Part shown: positions 10,646-21,804 of the stretch, piece after piece
How the letters are laid out: each line of letters opens with the position of its first letter
Numbering within the stretch: the stretch's first letter is position 1
NCBI RefSeq assembly: GCF_003255815.1
Contig: NC_037689.1
Location: forward strand, 19,718,769-19,782,768
DNA: 64,000 bases
Source: Theropithecus gelada
Lineage: Eukaryota > Chordata > Mammalia > Primates > Cercopithecidae
Reading direction: 5' to 3'
Notes under the pieces: model-generated
The model's input: only the letters and a program-made list of their open reading frames with translations
Databases searched by the model: none
Told to the model about the DNA's origin: nothing
Made by a program: the position numbers and the translations under genes

Positions 10646-11589
10646 ACTTTAAACAACTTTTAATCACTGTGTTTGTTATTGCATCCCTCAGTGATCTCCT
10701 GACATGTTGTCAGTCCAAACTATCTCGGTAGCTAAAGGCTTCAAAGCTCCTGGTGCTCACCCCAGGCCCTGGCACTCGCGGGCCCTCGGGAGACACTGCT
10801 GAGGTGAGGAGGGGGAGTACTAATGTAGATGATCTCCAGGGCAGGAAGGAGAGTGTAGGGAGGGATGGGAGAAACTAACAGAGGCCAGAGAGAGAAAGAC
10901 AAGACCCCTCCCTCAATCATGGGGTGGGGCCGGAGAGGAGGAGTATGCATGTTCCCGTAAGAACTCTCTCTCTTGTCTTGCCCTCACTGGGTCATCTGTG
11001 TGTGAAGAGGCATAAGCATATTTGTGGTTCTGTCCATTTTCTAGGCATCTACCTGCTCCTCTCTCCTCACTCTCTGGGACACAGTGTGTTCCTCTGTCTT
11101 ATGAAATAATTCTGCTCCTGGAGAACCTCTCTTAGGGTTACTTCTCATCAGCCAAAGTCGTAACTGCCAAAGGAAAAAAAAAAAATGGGTGCACTCTTGA
11201 GTCCCTAAGTGAAGGGACTTCACCTTAGGCTAAAATAATACCAAAATCCTATTACAGTGGACAAAATAATCTCAGTAGTTCTCATTAGTTATTCTAACAA
11301 CCTAGTGAGGAGTTTTCTCTTTGTAACTTACTCGCCAGCGTGGCTCTTCCTGGAGTTGCTTCATAGGTAATATATACAGTACACTTAACCCTGCATTCCA
11401 AGAACAAAGCATTTATAAAGTACCGAATGCTTTGTTAATTCTAAATTTAGTGACAAAAATTGTAAAGATGGAAGTCATCAATGGAAAATATTCACTTGAT
11501 ATGCTACTCGCTGAGCAAGTTACCATCCATGAGAGGGGTCAGGAGACTTAAGGTGATCACCCCTCAAACCAGCAGGCTGTTGTGTGACT
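10646..11589. other. Single-copy DNA, no gene seen
   Basis: No exon-like frame or clear repeat. A 13-base A run sits at 11174-11186. Confidence 0.4.
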
Positions 11590-11962
11590 TTCAGTACCTA
11601 CCTCCCATGAGATTATGCAGAATATATTTCCCCACCTGTTGACTTTGGGTTTGGCTGGGTGACTTGCTTTGTCCAATGGAACACGGTAGGAGTAACAGGG
11701 GGTCAGTTCTGAGCCTAGGCCTTAAGAGACACCTTGCGTTTCTGCTTAGACCCTTGGCACTTCTGCTGTTTATGTGTCCCGGGTAGCCATTGGTCCAAGG
11801 AGACTGAGAAGGCATGTGGAACCACTAAAATTCACTCAGAAGTCTGAAGCAGAACCACCCCTATAGTCCTGTGAGCAAGAAAAATAAATGCTTGTTTGGT
11901 AAATTACTGAGTTTGTGGATGATTTGTTATGTGGCATTATTACAGAAATAGCTGACTAATAC
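11590..11962 (+). mobile_element. Probable old MLT1-like LTR
   Basis: Shows TGACTTGCTTTGTCCAATGG, a GAGCAAGAAAAATAAATGCTTG block and the end TACTGAGTTTGTGGATGATTTG...GCTGACTAATACA, like the elements at 3986 and 5843. Subfamily not resolved. Confidence 0.5.
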
Positions 11963-12614
11963 ACCTAGTAAAGTGGAATTATTGAAACTGAACTGGCACA
12001 TATACTAGGTACATCTGAAATTTCCTTGCAACAGAGCTTGGTTAGGGCCCTTAGTGTCCTTTGACTTACTTAGGCTGCTGAGGTCTAGTTAACTCTGAAG
12101 AGTTGGAAGACATCCTTTCTTAAATTGGAGGATTGGTTTTAGCCCTGGTTAGGTCTGGGTTGATTTGCTTTACTGCCCCACCTCCCAATACCCTCTGAGT
12201 AACCCAAAAGTCTGCATCTCAGTATTTCAACAGCATGTTTCAGTTTTCAAATCCTTTTGATATAAATTGTTTACACTACTAGTAAAACCAAAGCTCAGAA
12301 TTTTTGCTATGCTCACAGCTTTCTTCTGAGAAATTCCTTCTGAAATGTCTCCAGATCAGTGCCACAGGCTGCTACCACCCTCACATGTATTGACTGGACC
12401 AAGGGTGGATGAGCACTTGCCCAAAGACAGCCAAGTCACAGACTGGCCAGTGGCCTGTGAGATGGCCTGCCTCCAAAGCTCCACCAAATGGAAGTGTAAG
12501 TGACAGCTTTCTCTCTCCATAGTGGGAAGAGTGTTGCCACTGGAGTCTGTAGTTTATTACAGTCAAATCATGGAAGATGCACACAGGCCTATCTAGCCAT
12601 TTTCTCCTCTCTGA
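11963..12614. other. No gene or clear repeat seen
   Basis: Single-copy DNA with only short overlapping frames on either strand. Confidence 0.35.
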
Positions 12615-12765
12615 CCCTTGTATTAAAGCTGCAACACCATCATCAGGGAGCGTGGTAGAAATGCAGACTCTCACGTCCCACCCAGATCCACCAAATCAGA
12701 ATTTGCGTTTGAACACGATTCCTGGGAGATTGGGTGGCACAATAGTTTGAGAAGTATTGCTCAGA
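12615..12765 (+). mobile_element. MER5-like hAT-Charlie MITE, fragment
   Basis: Shows CACCATCATCAGGGAGCGTGGTAGAAATGCAGACTCTC, AAATCAGAATTTGCGTTTG, and the end AATAGTTTGAGAAGTATTG, in MER5A/B order. Confidence 0.75.
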
Positions 12766-12814
12766 GATATAGGTCAAGTTGTCCTCTTTCACGAAGACTT
12801 TTTAAATGAGTCCC

Positions 12815-13281
12815 TATTATGGGGTGAATTGTGTTTCCCCCAAAAGATACATTGAAATATTAGCCCCAGTACCTAAAACTGTGCCCTTATTTGGAAATAA
12901 AGTTGTTCTCAATGTAATTGCTTAAGATGAGGTCATACTGGAGGAGGGTTATTCAGGAGTAGGGTGGGCCCTTAATTCATATGACTGGCGTTTTTATAAA
13001 AGGAGAATAGACACAGACACACACACAGAGGAAAGACAGCTGTGTGATGACAAAGGCAGAGATTGAAGTGATAAATCTAGAAGCCAAAAAACTACTGGGG
13101 CCACCAGAAGATGGAAGCTGCAAGGACAGATCCTTCCCTAGAGACTTTGGAGGAAGCATGGCCCTGTCAACACCTTAATTTTGAACATCTAGCCTCCAGA
13201 ACTGTGAGAAAATCAATTTCTGTTGTTTGAAGCCACTCAGTTTGTGGTACTTTGTCATGGCAGCCCTGGGAAACCAATACA
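12815..13281 (+). mobile_element. MLT1 (ERVL-MaLR) solo LTR
   Basis: Starts TATTATGGGGTGAATTGTG and ends GCAGCCCTGGGAAACCAATACA. It contains GGCAGAGATTGAAGTGAT, GCCACCAGAAGATGG and CTAGCCTCCAGAACTGTGAG. The closest sequence in this window is 31125-31570, so both probably belong to the same MLT1 subgroup. Confidence 0.85.
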
Positions 13282-14107
13282 CCTGCCTGAGCTGTTGGGG
13301 AGCTCCGTTAGGGTTCTCTCCAAAACTAAAGAAGGCATGGAAATAAGGGTAATGGGTACACGTTGTGGGAAGCACAAAGGAGAGAGAATACAGGTGGGAC
13401 AAGGGAGAGAGAAAAGCCGACAAAGCTGCTATGAGCAGCTAGGCTCAATCCCACTGGGATCCTTGGAGTAAAATGTGGAGAATATGCCTCAGAATTGTTC
13501 CACTGGAGAACAGGTTGGCATTCATCCACCAACTCCTGCTCCCATTGATTGCAGGTTTCCCGCAGGGCCATCCACTTCCTCATACTTTAGGGGTGAGCCT
13601 ACACGTGACTGAGCAAGATTCCCTGGTCAGGGTCTATCTATGATCAGTGGAGAAGGGAGTCCTGTGCTTGTGGTTTAATGCCCTGTAGTCACCATCTTGC
13701 AATTCTTAATAATTTTATCTTCAAAATTGTGTTTTGTAAGAGAAATCTAATGGACAATGGAGCATACTCTGGCAGCTTGGAACCTCTCAGCCTTCCCAGG
13801 ATGGGTTCTCGGTTGCCTGCTCCACTGCCCCCACCCTGTTGCTGCTCCTGCTCACCACCCCTGTCAGGATCCTGATGGAAGGCACAGAGGGCTTGGTCAT
13901 GCACCAAGTTGTGGGTTATAGCTCCAATGAGGATTCGAACTTGCCCTAGGAATAACTTCCTGCCAGAGGGAGTTTGGCATTAAGAAGCAAATAAAAATTA
14001 CTAGGATGGTTAAGAGAGTGTGCACAAGTGGAAGAGCGGGAAAAGCTTGTGTCTTGCTTTTTGAACAAGGTGTCACAAAATTTCTTTCCTTCCTCTCTCT
14101 CTGTGTC
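13282..14107. other. No gene seen; faint old repeat near 13430-13600
   Basis: 13430-13600 (CTCAATCCCACTGGGATCC...CATCCACCAACTCCTGCTCC) resembles the better-kept stretch at 24900-25030, which suggests a shared but unnamed dispersed repeat. The rest is single-copy. Confidence 0.35.
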
Positions 14108-14262
14108 TTAGACAGGGTCTTGCTTTGTCACCCAGACTGGAGTGCAGTGGCGCAATCATAACTCTCTGCAGGCTCGAACTCCTGGCTCAGGTGATCCTCC
14201 CACCCCAGCCTCCAGAATAGCTAGGACTATAGGTGCAAACCACCAGGCTTGGCTCAAATTTT
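14108..14262 (-). mobile_element. Alu fragment (one arm), inverse orientation
   Basis: Shows AGACAGGGTCTTGCTTTGTCACCCAGACTGGAGTGCAGTGG, then ATCCTCCCACCCCAGCCTCC and GACTATAGGTGCAAACCACC. It stops before the second arm. Old J-type or free-arm copy. Confidence 0.85.
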
Positions 14263-15114
14263 CATTTGTCACTGTGCCCACAAATTATGTCACCTTCCCT
14301 GTCCCTGATTCTGGAGGGAGCCCTGAGAGAGGAGCAGAGGTGGGCAGGCAGTCAAGGTGGAAATCTGTTAGCATGTGAACTGCCCACCTTGGCTGCAGGT
14401 GAGCTTGGGTATTCCTAGGGGATATGGGGTGTGGTGTCAACAGGGGCTACAGAAGGGGTCTCCTCCATGTTGAAGCAGTTGCCTTACCCACCTTTATGTT
14501 GCCTTCTTGTTGTTTTATGGCTGTTGGTCTCTACCAACCTGGTGCTGGTTTCCACCAGCATATTTGAGCAGGACTTGCAGTTCTCTGTGGGCTCCCATGG
14601 TACCTGGGCTCATCACCTGCTTCTAGAAGAATGAATAGAATCTAAAATCTCTAAAGGATATCACTGTGAAGCCTTGGGAGAACGATGCCCCCTACAATGT
14701 GAAAGAGCCAATAGATGTTATTTTTTCTTTCTGTTGGGCACAAAGTCTAGGACCTCCCAAGGCATGGGACAGCATGTGTCTGTCCACCAGGTTGTCACAG
14801 CTATGCTTGGCATCGGGGAAGCAGAGCCAGCCAGCTGTCAGTCAGGGCAGGGGAAACTGCGCAGTGTCTATGCCTAGGGATGCTGCCCAGTGCAGCCTCC
14901 AGCTGGGCCTCAAAGTCAGCAGAGGATACCAAATGTGGAGGGAAGGGCATGTAGGCAAGGTGGCTGAGAGAGAGACAAGAGGGACCGGCTGAAGGGAAAG
15001 GAGGCTGGGGGAAGTGTGAAGGGAAGATAGGAGTGAGATGCGAGAGGAGAGAGAGGAGGGGTAGTCCTTGGACCAACTTGGGGCAGTGGGGAGGCTACTG
15101 GGTGCTTTTGTTGG
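14263..15114. other. No gene seen; purine-rich tract
   Basis: Single-copy DNA. A GA-rich, pyrimidine-poor block lies at about 14937-15065. Frames over it on both strands come from biased composition. Confidence 0.4.
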
Positions 15115-15300
15115 TGGAGCACAGTAGTTACATACTTATGCCTGGAGTCAGGCCTGCGTGGGCTCAAATCCTGGCCCTGCCACTTACTAAGTGTAAACTG
15201 GTAGGATGCAGAGGATGCTAACAGCATCTACCTCATAGGGGCCTCATGAGGCTGAAATATGCGTGGCCCTGAACCTGACACCCAGCAGGTGCTCCCCAAA
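15115..15300 (+). mobile_element. MIR SINE
   Basis: Shows CCTGGAGTCAGGCCTGCGTGGGCTCAAATCCTGGCCCTGCCACTTACTAAGTGT and the 3' CTACCTCATAGGGGCC, in MIR order. Confidence 0.85.
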
Positions 15301-15634
15301 GTCCACACTCACACCAGTGCTTCTCGTCAGAAGGGGAAGCACAAGGTCATCAGACCGGGAATGTGAAGGCTTGTGTCCCTAGCCACCTCCCTACAACTTT
15401 GTCCATAGCTTTCATCTTTGCCTCTTGTAGGCAAAGGCTGATTACACGTGTTGGCTGGCTTATGTTCTTGGTAGATGAGCGCCTGGCAAGTTGAAGGCAG
15501 TCAAGGCCTGGTTTGCCAGAGGCCACAGTTGCAAGTATTGGCTTCATTTCAACTGTCTCTTCATGGGCAGAGTCCCTTCCATTAATGAGATCTCAGTGCA
15601 GCCATCAGTGACACAGGCAGGAGAACAATAAGTC
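15301..15634. other. No gene seen
   Basis: Single-copy spacer between two MIR copies. Confidence 0.35.
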
Positions 15635-15850
15635 AGGTGGTAGCATAAACTTTGGAGTCAGACTGCTTGGGCACAGCATTTACTAGCTGTGTGACCTTGG
15701 GCAAGTCCCATAATCCCTCTGTGTTCCGTGACTATAAAGTAACAGTAAGAAGATGAATACCTACCTCATGAAATGCTATAGGGCCTCAATTAGTTAACAT
15801 ACGTAAGGTATATGGAACAGTCTACAGTGCCCAGAATATTCTATATTAAA
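15635..15850 (+). mobile_element. MIR SINE
   Basis: Shows TTTGGAGTCAGACTGCTTGGG, TTTACTAGCTGTGTGACCTTGGGCAAGTC and the CTACCTCATGAAATGC 3' half. One of the best-kept MIR copies here. Confidence 0.9.
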
Positions 15851-16264
15851 GTGGGAGGTATTATTACTGCATGGCACAAGACATAGTGCTAATGAAGGCT
15901 CTTGGCCCAGACCTTCCCGGGAGGGGGCATAGAAAAGAATTCTCTTTTGCCTGGGTGCCTGGGATTTAAAGGTCCTACATTACCCTTGGTAGCAGGGGCA
16001 GGGGACAGAAGGCAAAGGCATAGGGAAGGCTTCCCTGCATGAGTGGGCACTGGCTTGCCCAAAAAGTAGTGGGGCTGGCAGCCACTGCTAAGTGAGCCAG
16101 AGTGGGGGCCAATGGCTGTACTCATTCTACGAGTGATGGATGGAGGGAGGGTCCATGGAAGCCAGATTGTGACCACCACCCGTTCTTGTCCATACCTGAA
16201 GGGATATGGACTTCATCCTCAAGGCAATGTGGAAGCATTGCAGTGACAGTAATGAAATGGTATT
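15851..16264. other. No gene seen
   Basis: Single-copy DNA without a recognisable element. Confidence 0.35.
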
Positions 16265-16400
16265 TATGAGGCTCAATCACTCATTCATGCATCAAGTGTT
16301 CATTGAGCAACAACTACGTACTATGCACAGTTCTAGACCCTGCAGTGCTGAGCAAGATGTACATGTCTTGGCCTTCAAAGAGCTGACAGGCAGTCTGCTT
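16265..16400 (-). mobile_element. LINE-2 3' end, inverse orientation
   Basis: Shows CACTCATTCATGCATCAAGTGTTCATTGAGCAACAACTACGTACTATGCACAGTTCTAGACC, the reverse of the L2 3' terminus. Confidence 0.75.
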
Positions 16401-17169
16401 GGGGAGCTAAGGGCTTTGTAAACCTTCAAGTGACAACAAGCCCTGGCCCTGTTTAATGCAGGCCCTAATTCTGAATTCCTGTTCTCAGAGCTGAGCTTTC
16501 ACTTTTGCATCGGGACCTGCAGGAGAAACCTGTGGACTATGGGTGCTTTGCATTTTTTCACCAAGTTGCCAGAGGCAACGCGTGCCCTGGCTGTTCTGGA
16601 AACCTGACTTTGAACTGCTTTCTTCAGAAGGCACACTGGGTTTCACCCTCAGTAGTTGTCAATGGCTAGCCTGGCATTTTCCCTCGGTTGCTAAAATCCC
16701 CTAGTGTTCCTGGTACTCAGCATCGCACCTAATATATTTTCATTAGTCACCAAAGGCAGCCGGAAGTTGAGTTCTAAAAAGCCTCGTGGGGAAAAAATCG
16801 GTCTCAGGTTGAGTTCTTCAGGAAGCAGATGCTGAGGTGGAGTTAGTGATCATGAGAGATGATTTAGTCCTTCAGTGGCTTCCAGGAAGGACCATATCAA
16901 ATTGGGGACTCGTGGAAGGGGGAGGGGAGGAAGCAAGATTGGGCAGGGGGAGCTGTCAGGTGGCAATGCAGGTCTGAAAAGTCACTGCCAGTCCAGAGGG
17001 AGCTCCGAGCAAAGGTGCCATCAGAGGAATCTCTCATGGGACAGAAACAGCTGGCCTGAGTACCACAGCCTGCTTAGCCGCCGGCCAGGGGCCACCCCTA
17101 GAGGAACATGACATCAGCTCAAAAGCTGAGGCCCACCCGCTGAAGCCAACAGCTGAAGGCTGTCAGTTA
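16401..17169. other. No gene seen; faint old repeat 16795-17170
   Basis: 16401-16794 shows nothing. 16795-17170 (TTCTTCAGGAAGCAGATGCTGAGGTGGAG...) resembles the start of the 24740-25350 stretch (GAGAAGCAGACCCTGAGAGAAGG), possibly the same eroded dispersed repeat. Confidence 0.35.
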
Positions 17170-18556
17170 ACCACAGTCAAAGCAGCTGGCAGCGAGTTCC
17201 TTGCTGGAGGTGCTCTGAGTGATGCCTCTCTGCGTCTGTCATAAGACCCGAAAGGAGAATTGGGAGCAGGCCCTGGCACCGCGTGCATAATTAAGACAAG
17301 GTCTCTCTCTGCCTTCAAGGTCCTCACTACCCAGTAGCACTTGTAAGAATTCATAATATCCCTGGAAGGAACATCCAGGCAAGAATATCCCAAATCCAGT
17401 TTATAGGGCTACAAGGCGCTGTGCAGGAGGCTGCTCAATTTGCCTGATACTCTGAGAATTTCCCCACCCAGACCAATGAAAATGATCCTTATACCAGCAA
17501 TGGAGAAAATCTTTTCTATTTTCCTTTTTCCTAATTTGGTGGAGAAGATGCAAATGGATATAGACTCCATCAAAATGCTCTCACCAATGATAGATATCCC
17601 CTATTTTGTTTCGCTCCCGTTTGGGTTGTTAGAGTGGCAGCAATTAAACTTGACAAAATAGTGATTAAAAAACAATGAGAGGCAAATGTACCAGCACACC
17701 AGCGCGCATCTAGACCATTCCAAAAATGATCTCTTAAGTGTTTGAAATCTGCTTTATTTTCCTACCGCAGGAATGAGTTTTCAAAAAACAGCACTTAGGA
17801 AGGGCAATTTGCCACAAGCATTCCACGGCCCCAACAAATAGTATTTCTTTCTAATGGACTCTCCCCCTCCAAATTTAACTGCAGTTCCCAAATCAGATTC
17901 ATTATACAAAAGAACGAACAAATGCCACAAAATGCCCAGAAACTAAGCCTCTTCTTGCCACTTCCAATAATGCAAAAGGCAAACAAAACTTCTCAACAGT
18001 AACTTTGCTTGCTGGGTTTCCCGGGCACCAGCTGCTGGGCTGCCCTGGTCTGGGAGGTCACAGCCACCATGGAGCTGGGAGGTCTAGCTGTGATCCATCC
18101 CAAAAGTCAGCTGTTGCTGCCTTCTGAGCAGGGGCTTTATAACATCTGGCTGCTCCTTACAGGACTGAATGAAGTGTGTGACTCACAGGCGACCTTTTAG
18201 AGAGAGGAATGAACAACACAGGCCATTTTCAGCAGTGAGGTTTTTGTTTGTTTGTTTTTTGAAATCCTGATGCATATTTGGCTCTCGTGAAGCCACGGTC
18301 ATGTCTTTCTCTCTCTCTCTTTCTGATGTGCAAGCAGCTTTCTGGGTCTAATTATAGATGTAGTCTGTGCATCCTTGATCAATAGTTCTGAGTGTCCTCC
18401 CGCCTGAAGAGCCGTTTAGTTCTTGCTGATGGGCTGTCATTTCAACCTCTAGCTCTGAGCGGCAGTTTTCAGACTCCTCAACCCCATCAGCGAAGCCCCA
18501 GCTTCTCCCGGAGCACTCTTTGAATTTTGCGGAGCTTGGATTGACCCCCATCTGAG

Positions 18557-18596
18557 GAGGCCCCATCTGCAGGGAGGCCCCATCTGCAGGGAGGCC
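18557..18596 (+). repeat. 17-bp tandem duplication (2.35 copies)
   Basis: The unit gaggccccatctgcagg is present twice exactly, followed by gaggcc. Too short to be a minisatellite. Confidence 0.9.
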
Positions 18597-19695
18597 TAAG
18601 GAGGCTGTGGAGAAGCCTGACAATGTCCGGAACTACAACGGAAGACTGGGGTTCAAAGCACGGCGACAGCCAGAACAGGGAACAGAGTCAAAGAACGTCT
18701 CCCCTGAGGTACCCCCTCAAAGGAGGGGCAGAGGAGAGCCGCTGGCAGCAAGAATCCACCTTGGGAGTAAGGCAGCAGTCCATGTGCTCGTTCCCAATTA
18801 TCTCCGGTAGAGTCATAATCGTGCTGGCTTTCGAGACCCAGAAAGCCACTGTTTGCAGGCTACTGTTTAATAATGAGAGATGCACAGCACAGGGGTAGCA
18901 GGGAAATGAAGAGGCAGAGCACAATTTGACCTGCAGGGCACTGGAAACCGTGAAGCAGAGAGACGCTTAATAATAGGGTTTTACCAGATGGGAGTGAGTG
19001 GCTGCCCGTGTGGCTTGGTGCTGTCTCTGAGCACGACCTCAGACAGGCTCTCTAGATCGACTCCATGTCCTCTGCCAGGTGGGTGGATGCTGTGCGAAAG
19101 TGAAGCTGGGCACAACGTTGAGTACCCAGTGAAGGAAGGCAGGGAACGGGAGAGAAACAAGGGCTCCAAGCAAGGTGTTGGCTCAGACTCTTGGTGCCCC
19201 AGAATAGAGTGTTGGGGGAAGCTCCCAGCTCCCCTATACTTGGGCCCTTTTCCAGGGCAGGCCTAGGCACAGGCATGGCAGGGGAGGGGAGGTACACCCA
19301 GGGACCACTTGAAAAGCAGCCGGCGTGGGTAACGCGCCCAGAGCCGCCAATCCCGGGCCTGCCCGTTCCTATGGAAACAGGCGCCAAGCTAGGAGCCTGC
19401 TGCTGGGAGCCAAGTCCCAGGCGGCTGTCAGGCTCAGATGCTGGCTGCCCGCTGGGACCTGGAAGTGCCCTTTTCCAAAAACCATCCCTGCTGGCTCTGA
19501 GTCAGAGGGGTCCCCCAGCATCCGCTGAGCTCAGAGCCTGGATGGAAGAGGAGCGGGAGGAGAAGGAGGGGAGCGAATAAAAATATTTACGCTTAACAAA
19601 CACTTTGATGTTTGAAGACTGTGTGTACAAATGAGGGCTGGGAACATCCTTGGTGAAGGGCTGGTGTTTCCAGGCAAATCTTCAAATCTTTTCAT

Positions 19696-19696
<1 letters not shown>

Positions 19697-19730
<34 letters not shown>
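19697..19730 (+). repeat. (CA)17 microsatellite
   Basis: Pure uninterrupted CA run of 34 bp inside the repeat-poor island. Likely polymorphic. Confidence 0.97.
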
Positions 19731-19733
<3 letters not shown>

Positions 19734-20170
19734 TCCGGCTCTCTTTCTCTCTTGATAGGTTTACATTATCACTGAAACAGAATGCAAAGCTGGACTTGGG
19801 AAAGGTGTGAGTGGTGATGGATGAGCACCCAGGGACCACACCTGTCTACCTCTGTGGGCCTCCTCTGTCAGCCCCGATGTGGCCTGCGGTGGCTGGTTGG
19901 AGGGCGTAGGAGGCATGTGGGGCTGCATGGCCACTTGAGGTGTGTTAGGAAGGCTGCCTGCTGGAGCTGCCACACGGCTGGGGGCTCCGGGTCTGGAGAG
20001 GCTTGAGGATCAAGTGCGGTGACACTGAATCATGCCTGGTGTTCTGCACTTGGGTGAATGTGAAGCCCTCTTCAGAGGAAGTGTGCAGTAAAGACCTTGC
20101 ACCAGGGTTGACCTTTATCTTCAGAGGTCCTGACAGTTGAAAACAATGTGTGACACTTGCATCGTGCCCA

Positions 20171-20193
20171 GGCAGAGGCAGAGGCAGAGGCAG
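20171..20193 (+). repeat. Short (GGCAGA) tandem repeat
   Basis: Nearly four copies of ggcaga, directly upstream of an MIR. Confidence 0.9.
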
Positions 20194-20395
20194 TGAGGAG
20201 CTTGGGGTTTGGAACCAGACAGTGCTGGCTGCGTGGCCTTGGGAAAGTCACTTAACCTTCCTGATCCTAAATTTCTTAACTTAGAGGTAATAATAATAAG
20301 CACCTCATTGTGTTATTGTGTGGACTAAATATTTTAAAATATATGTAATTTGTAGTATTTGCTTAATAAATGTCAGCAAATATTATTGCGTTCAC
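20192..20395 (+). mobile_element. MIR SINE
   Basis: Shows GGAACCAGACAGTGCTGGCTG, GGCCTTGGGAAAGTCACTTAACCTTCC and the 3' half with TTGTGTGGACTAAATATTTTAAA. The 3' end reads into TTAATAAATGTCAGCAAATATTATT. Confidence 0.8.
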
Positions 20396-20429
20396 TTGAG
20401 AAATGGTGACTGAGCCTGTACAAAATGTA

Positions 20430-20580
20430 CAGGAACCCATGTTAAGTCTTTGAAGGATACAACAGTTATTCGGGCAGGTAATTTGCCCTAAGGGGGTTTA
20501 TAGTTTGGTGAAGAAGCCAAGAGAGGAACATTAATAATTAAGAATATAAGCAGAAGATACAAAGTGAAAGTTCAACAGTG
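20430..20580 (-). mobile_element. Possible LINE-2 3' fragment, inverse
   Basis: The word order GGTTTATAGTTTGGTGAAGAAG...AATAATTAAGAATA is like the reverse of the L2 3' region, but the match is weak. Confidence 0.35.
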
Positions 20581-20637
20581 TCCACTACCTGTCCTCCCTT
20601 AAATAGTTCTTTAGAGGTGAAAATAAGGTAGTGTAGG

Positions 20638-21285
20638 TATGTATTACTCAGGGAAGGCTAGCTGCTGTGACAAACAACCCTCAAGTAGCAGTGGCTAAGC
20701 ACCTGCAGTGGCTAACCAACCTCAATGGCTAAGCACCTGCAGTGGCCAAGTACCTGCAGTGGCTAAGCACCCCCAGTAACTAAGCACCTGCAGTGGCTGA
20801 GCACCCTCAGTAGCTAAGCACCTGCAGTGACTAAGGACTCTCAGTAGCTAAGCACCTACAGTGGGTAAACACCTGCAGTGGCTAAGTACCTGAAATGGCT
20901 AAAAGCACTCTCAGTAGCTAAGCACCTGCAGTGGCTAAACACCTTCAGTAGCTAAGCACCTGCAGTGGCTAAGTACCTGCAGGTGTTTGGCATTCACTTT
21001 TCCATGAGGTGATTCAGAAGCCCAGGTGCCTTCCAGCTTCTCTAGCCTTGGAATCCTCCACTGGCCCTTTCTATCCAGTGGATGGAGGAGGGACAAGAGA
21101 GCATATGGGACTGTGTGGAAAGTGTTGGAGACCACGTCTCAGTCTGGCTGCATTTTACTGTCCAGAATCCAGTTGTTGGCCCCACCTAACTGCAAAAGTT
21201 GCTGGGAAATGTAGACTTCCCATGTACCCAATGGGTAAGTAAAATAGGGATTGGTGAACACATAGTGTTGTATCTGCCACAGTTG
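20638..21285 (+). mobile_element. Old dispersed repeat (family not resolved) hosting a minisatellite
   Basis: Starts TATTACTCAGGGAAGGCTAGCTGCTGTGACAAACAACCC and ends GTTGTATCTGCCACAG. The distal part (GGCCCCACCTAACTGCAAAAGTTGCTGGGAAATG) parallels 43640-43690 in this window. I recognise the layout as a common old mammalian repeat but cannot name it. Its central part has been replaced by a tandem array. Confidence 0.45.
20689..20982 (+). repeat. 17-bp minisatellite, 17 units
   Basis: Units of 17 bp, consensus cagtggctaagcacctg, run from 20689 with exact 17-bp spacing. One unit (20893-20911) has 2 extra bases. Variant units with cagtagc (20808, 20842, 20912, 20946) and units ending in CT instead of CTG point to a partial 34-bp higher-order pattern. 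Seven units contain CACCTG. The probable seed is the CAGTGGCTTAACAC-type word normally found once in the host repeat. Confidence 0.95.
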
Positions 21286-21339
21286 GAAAGGACTTTGAGA
21301 ACTCAACAACCATACAATTTTCGGGGGCAGGGATGGTTG

Positions 21340-21611
21340 TTCTGAGTACTTATTGCTGTGTTATAAGCCACTGCAAAACTTAGTTGCTTAAAACAACAGC
21401 GTTTATTTAGCTCATAAATCTATGATTTGGGCAGGGCTTGCCTGGGACAGCTCTTCCCTGTTCCACTCAGTGTTAGCTGAATTGGCTGGGGAGCTGGGGG
21501 CTGGATTATCTGAAGGTCCCTCACTACTATGTCTGGTGGTTGATGCTGGCTGTTGGCTCAGACAGCTGGGGCTGGAACAAGTGGGGCTCCTCAGGTATCT
21601 CTCTGTATTTC
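21340..21611 (+). mobile_element. Old dispersed repeat, left part (continues at 22609)
   Basis: Starts CTTATTGCTGTGTTATAAGCCACTGCAAAACTTAGTTGCTTAAAACAACAGC and runs through CTCATAAATCTATGATTTGGGC. Its continuation is at 22609-22770, beyond a nest of LINE-1 pieces. The copy at 40080-40525 is the same family. Family name not resolved. Confidence 0.5.
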
Positions 21612-21804
21612 CATTTTGTTTGTTTATTTTTAAAAATATACTTCAAAATAAAGAGTGCAATTGGAATGTTTCTAACACAAAGCAATAATAAATGCTTGTG
21701 ATGATGGATATCTCAATGACCCTGATTTGACTATTCCAGCATTGTATGCTTGCATCAGAATACTCCATGTATCGCATAAATATGTATGACTAGTATGTAT
21801 TCAT
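21612..21804 (+). mobile_element. L1M-type LINE 3' end
   Basis: Shows ACTTCAAAATAAAGAGTGCAATTGG, AATAATAAATGCTTGTGATGATGGATATC and CATGTATCGCATAAATATG, the 3'UTR end of old mammalian L1, in forward orientation. It abuts an inversely oriented L1 3' end (tail to tail). Confidence 0.7.

Larger units (their letters stand above)
17170..20160. other. Repeat-poor single-copy island (about 3 kb)
   Basis: Apart from a (CA)17 run and a small 17-bp duplication I see no interspersed repeat here, although flanking DNA is full of them. The left half (17400-18000) is AT-rich. The right half (about 18990-19570) is GC-rich with a short CpG-dense block at 19318-19390. No frame shows a known domain. A regulatory or conserved non-coding role is possible but unproven. 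Confidence 0.5.

Noticed and set aside
19191..19580. 129-codon frame in the GC-rich patch
   Set aside because: No domain, antisense frames of similar length, and low stop density due to GC content.
20689..20982. CRISPR-like array
   Set aside because: Units are contiguous with 17-bp spacing and no spacers. It is a minisatellite in a mammalian genome.
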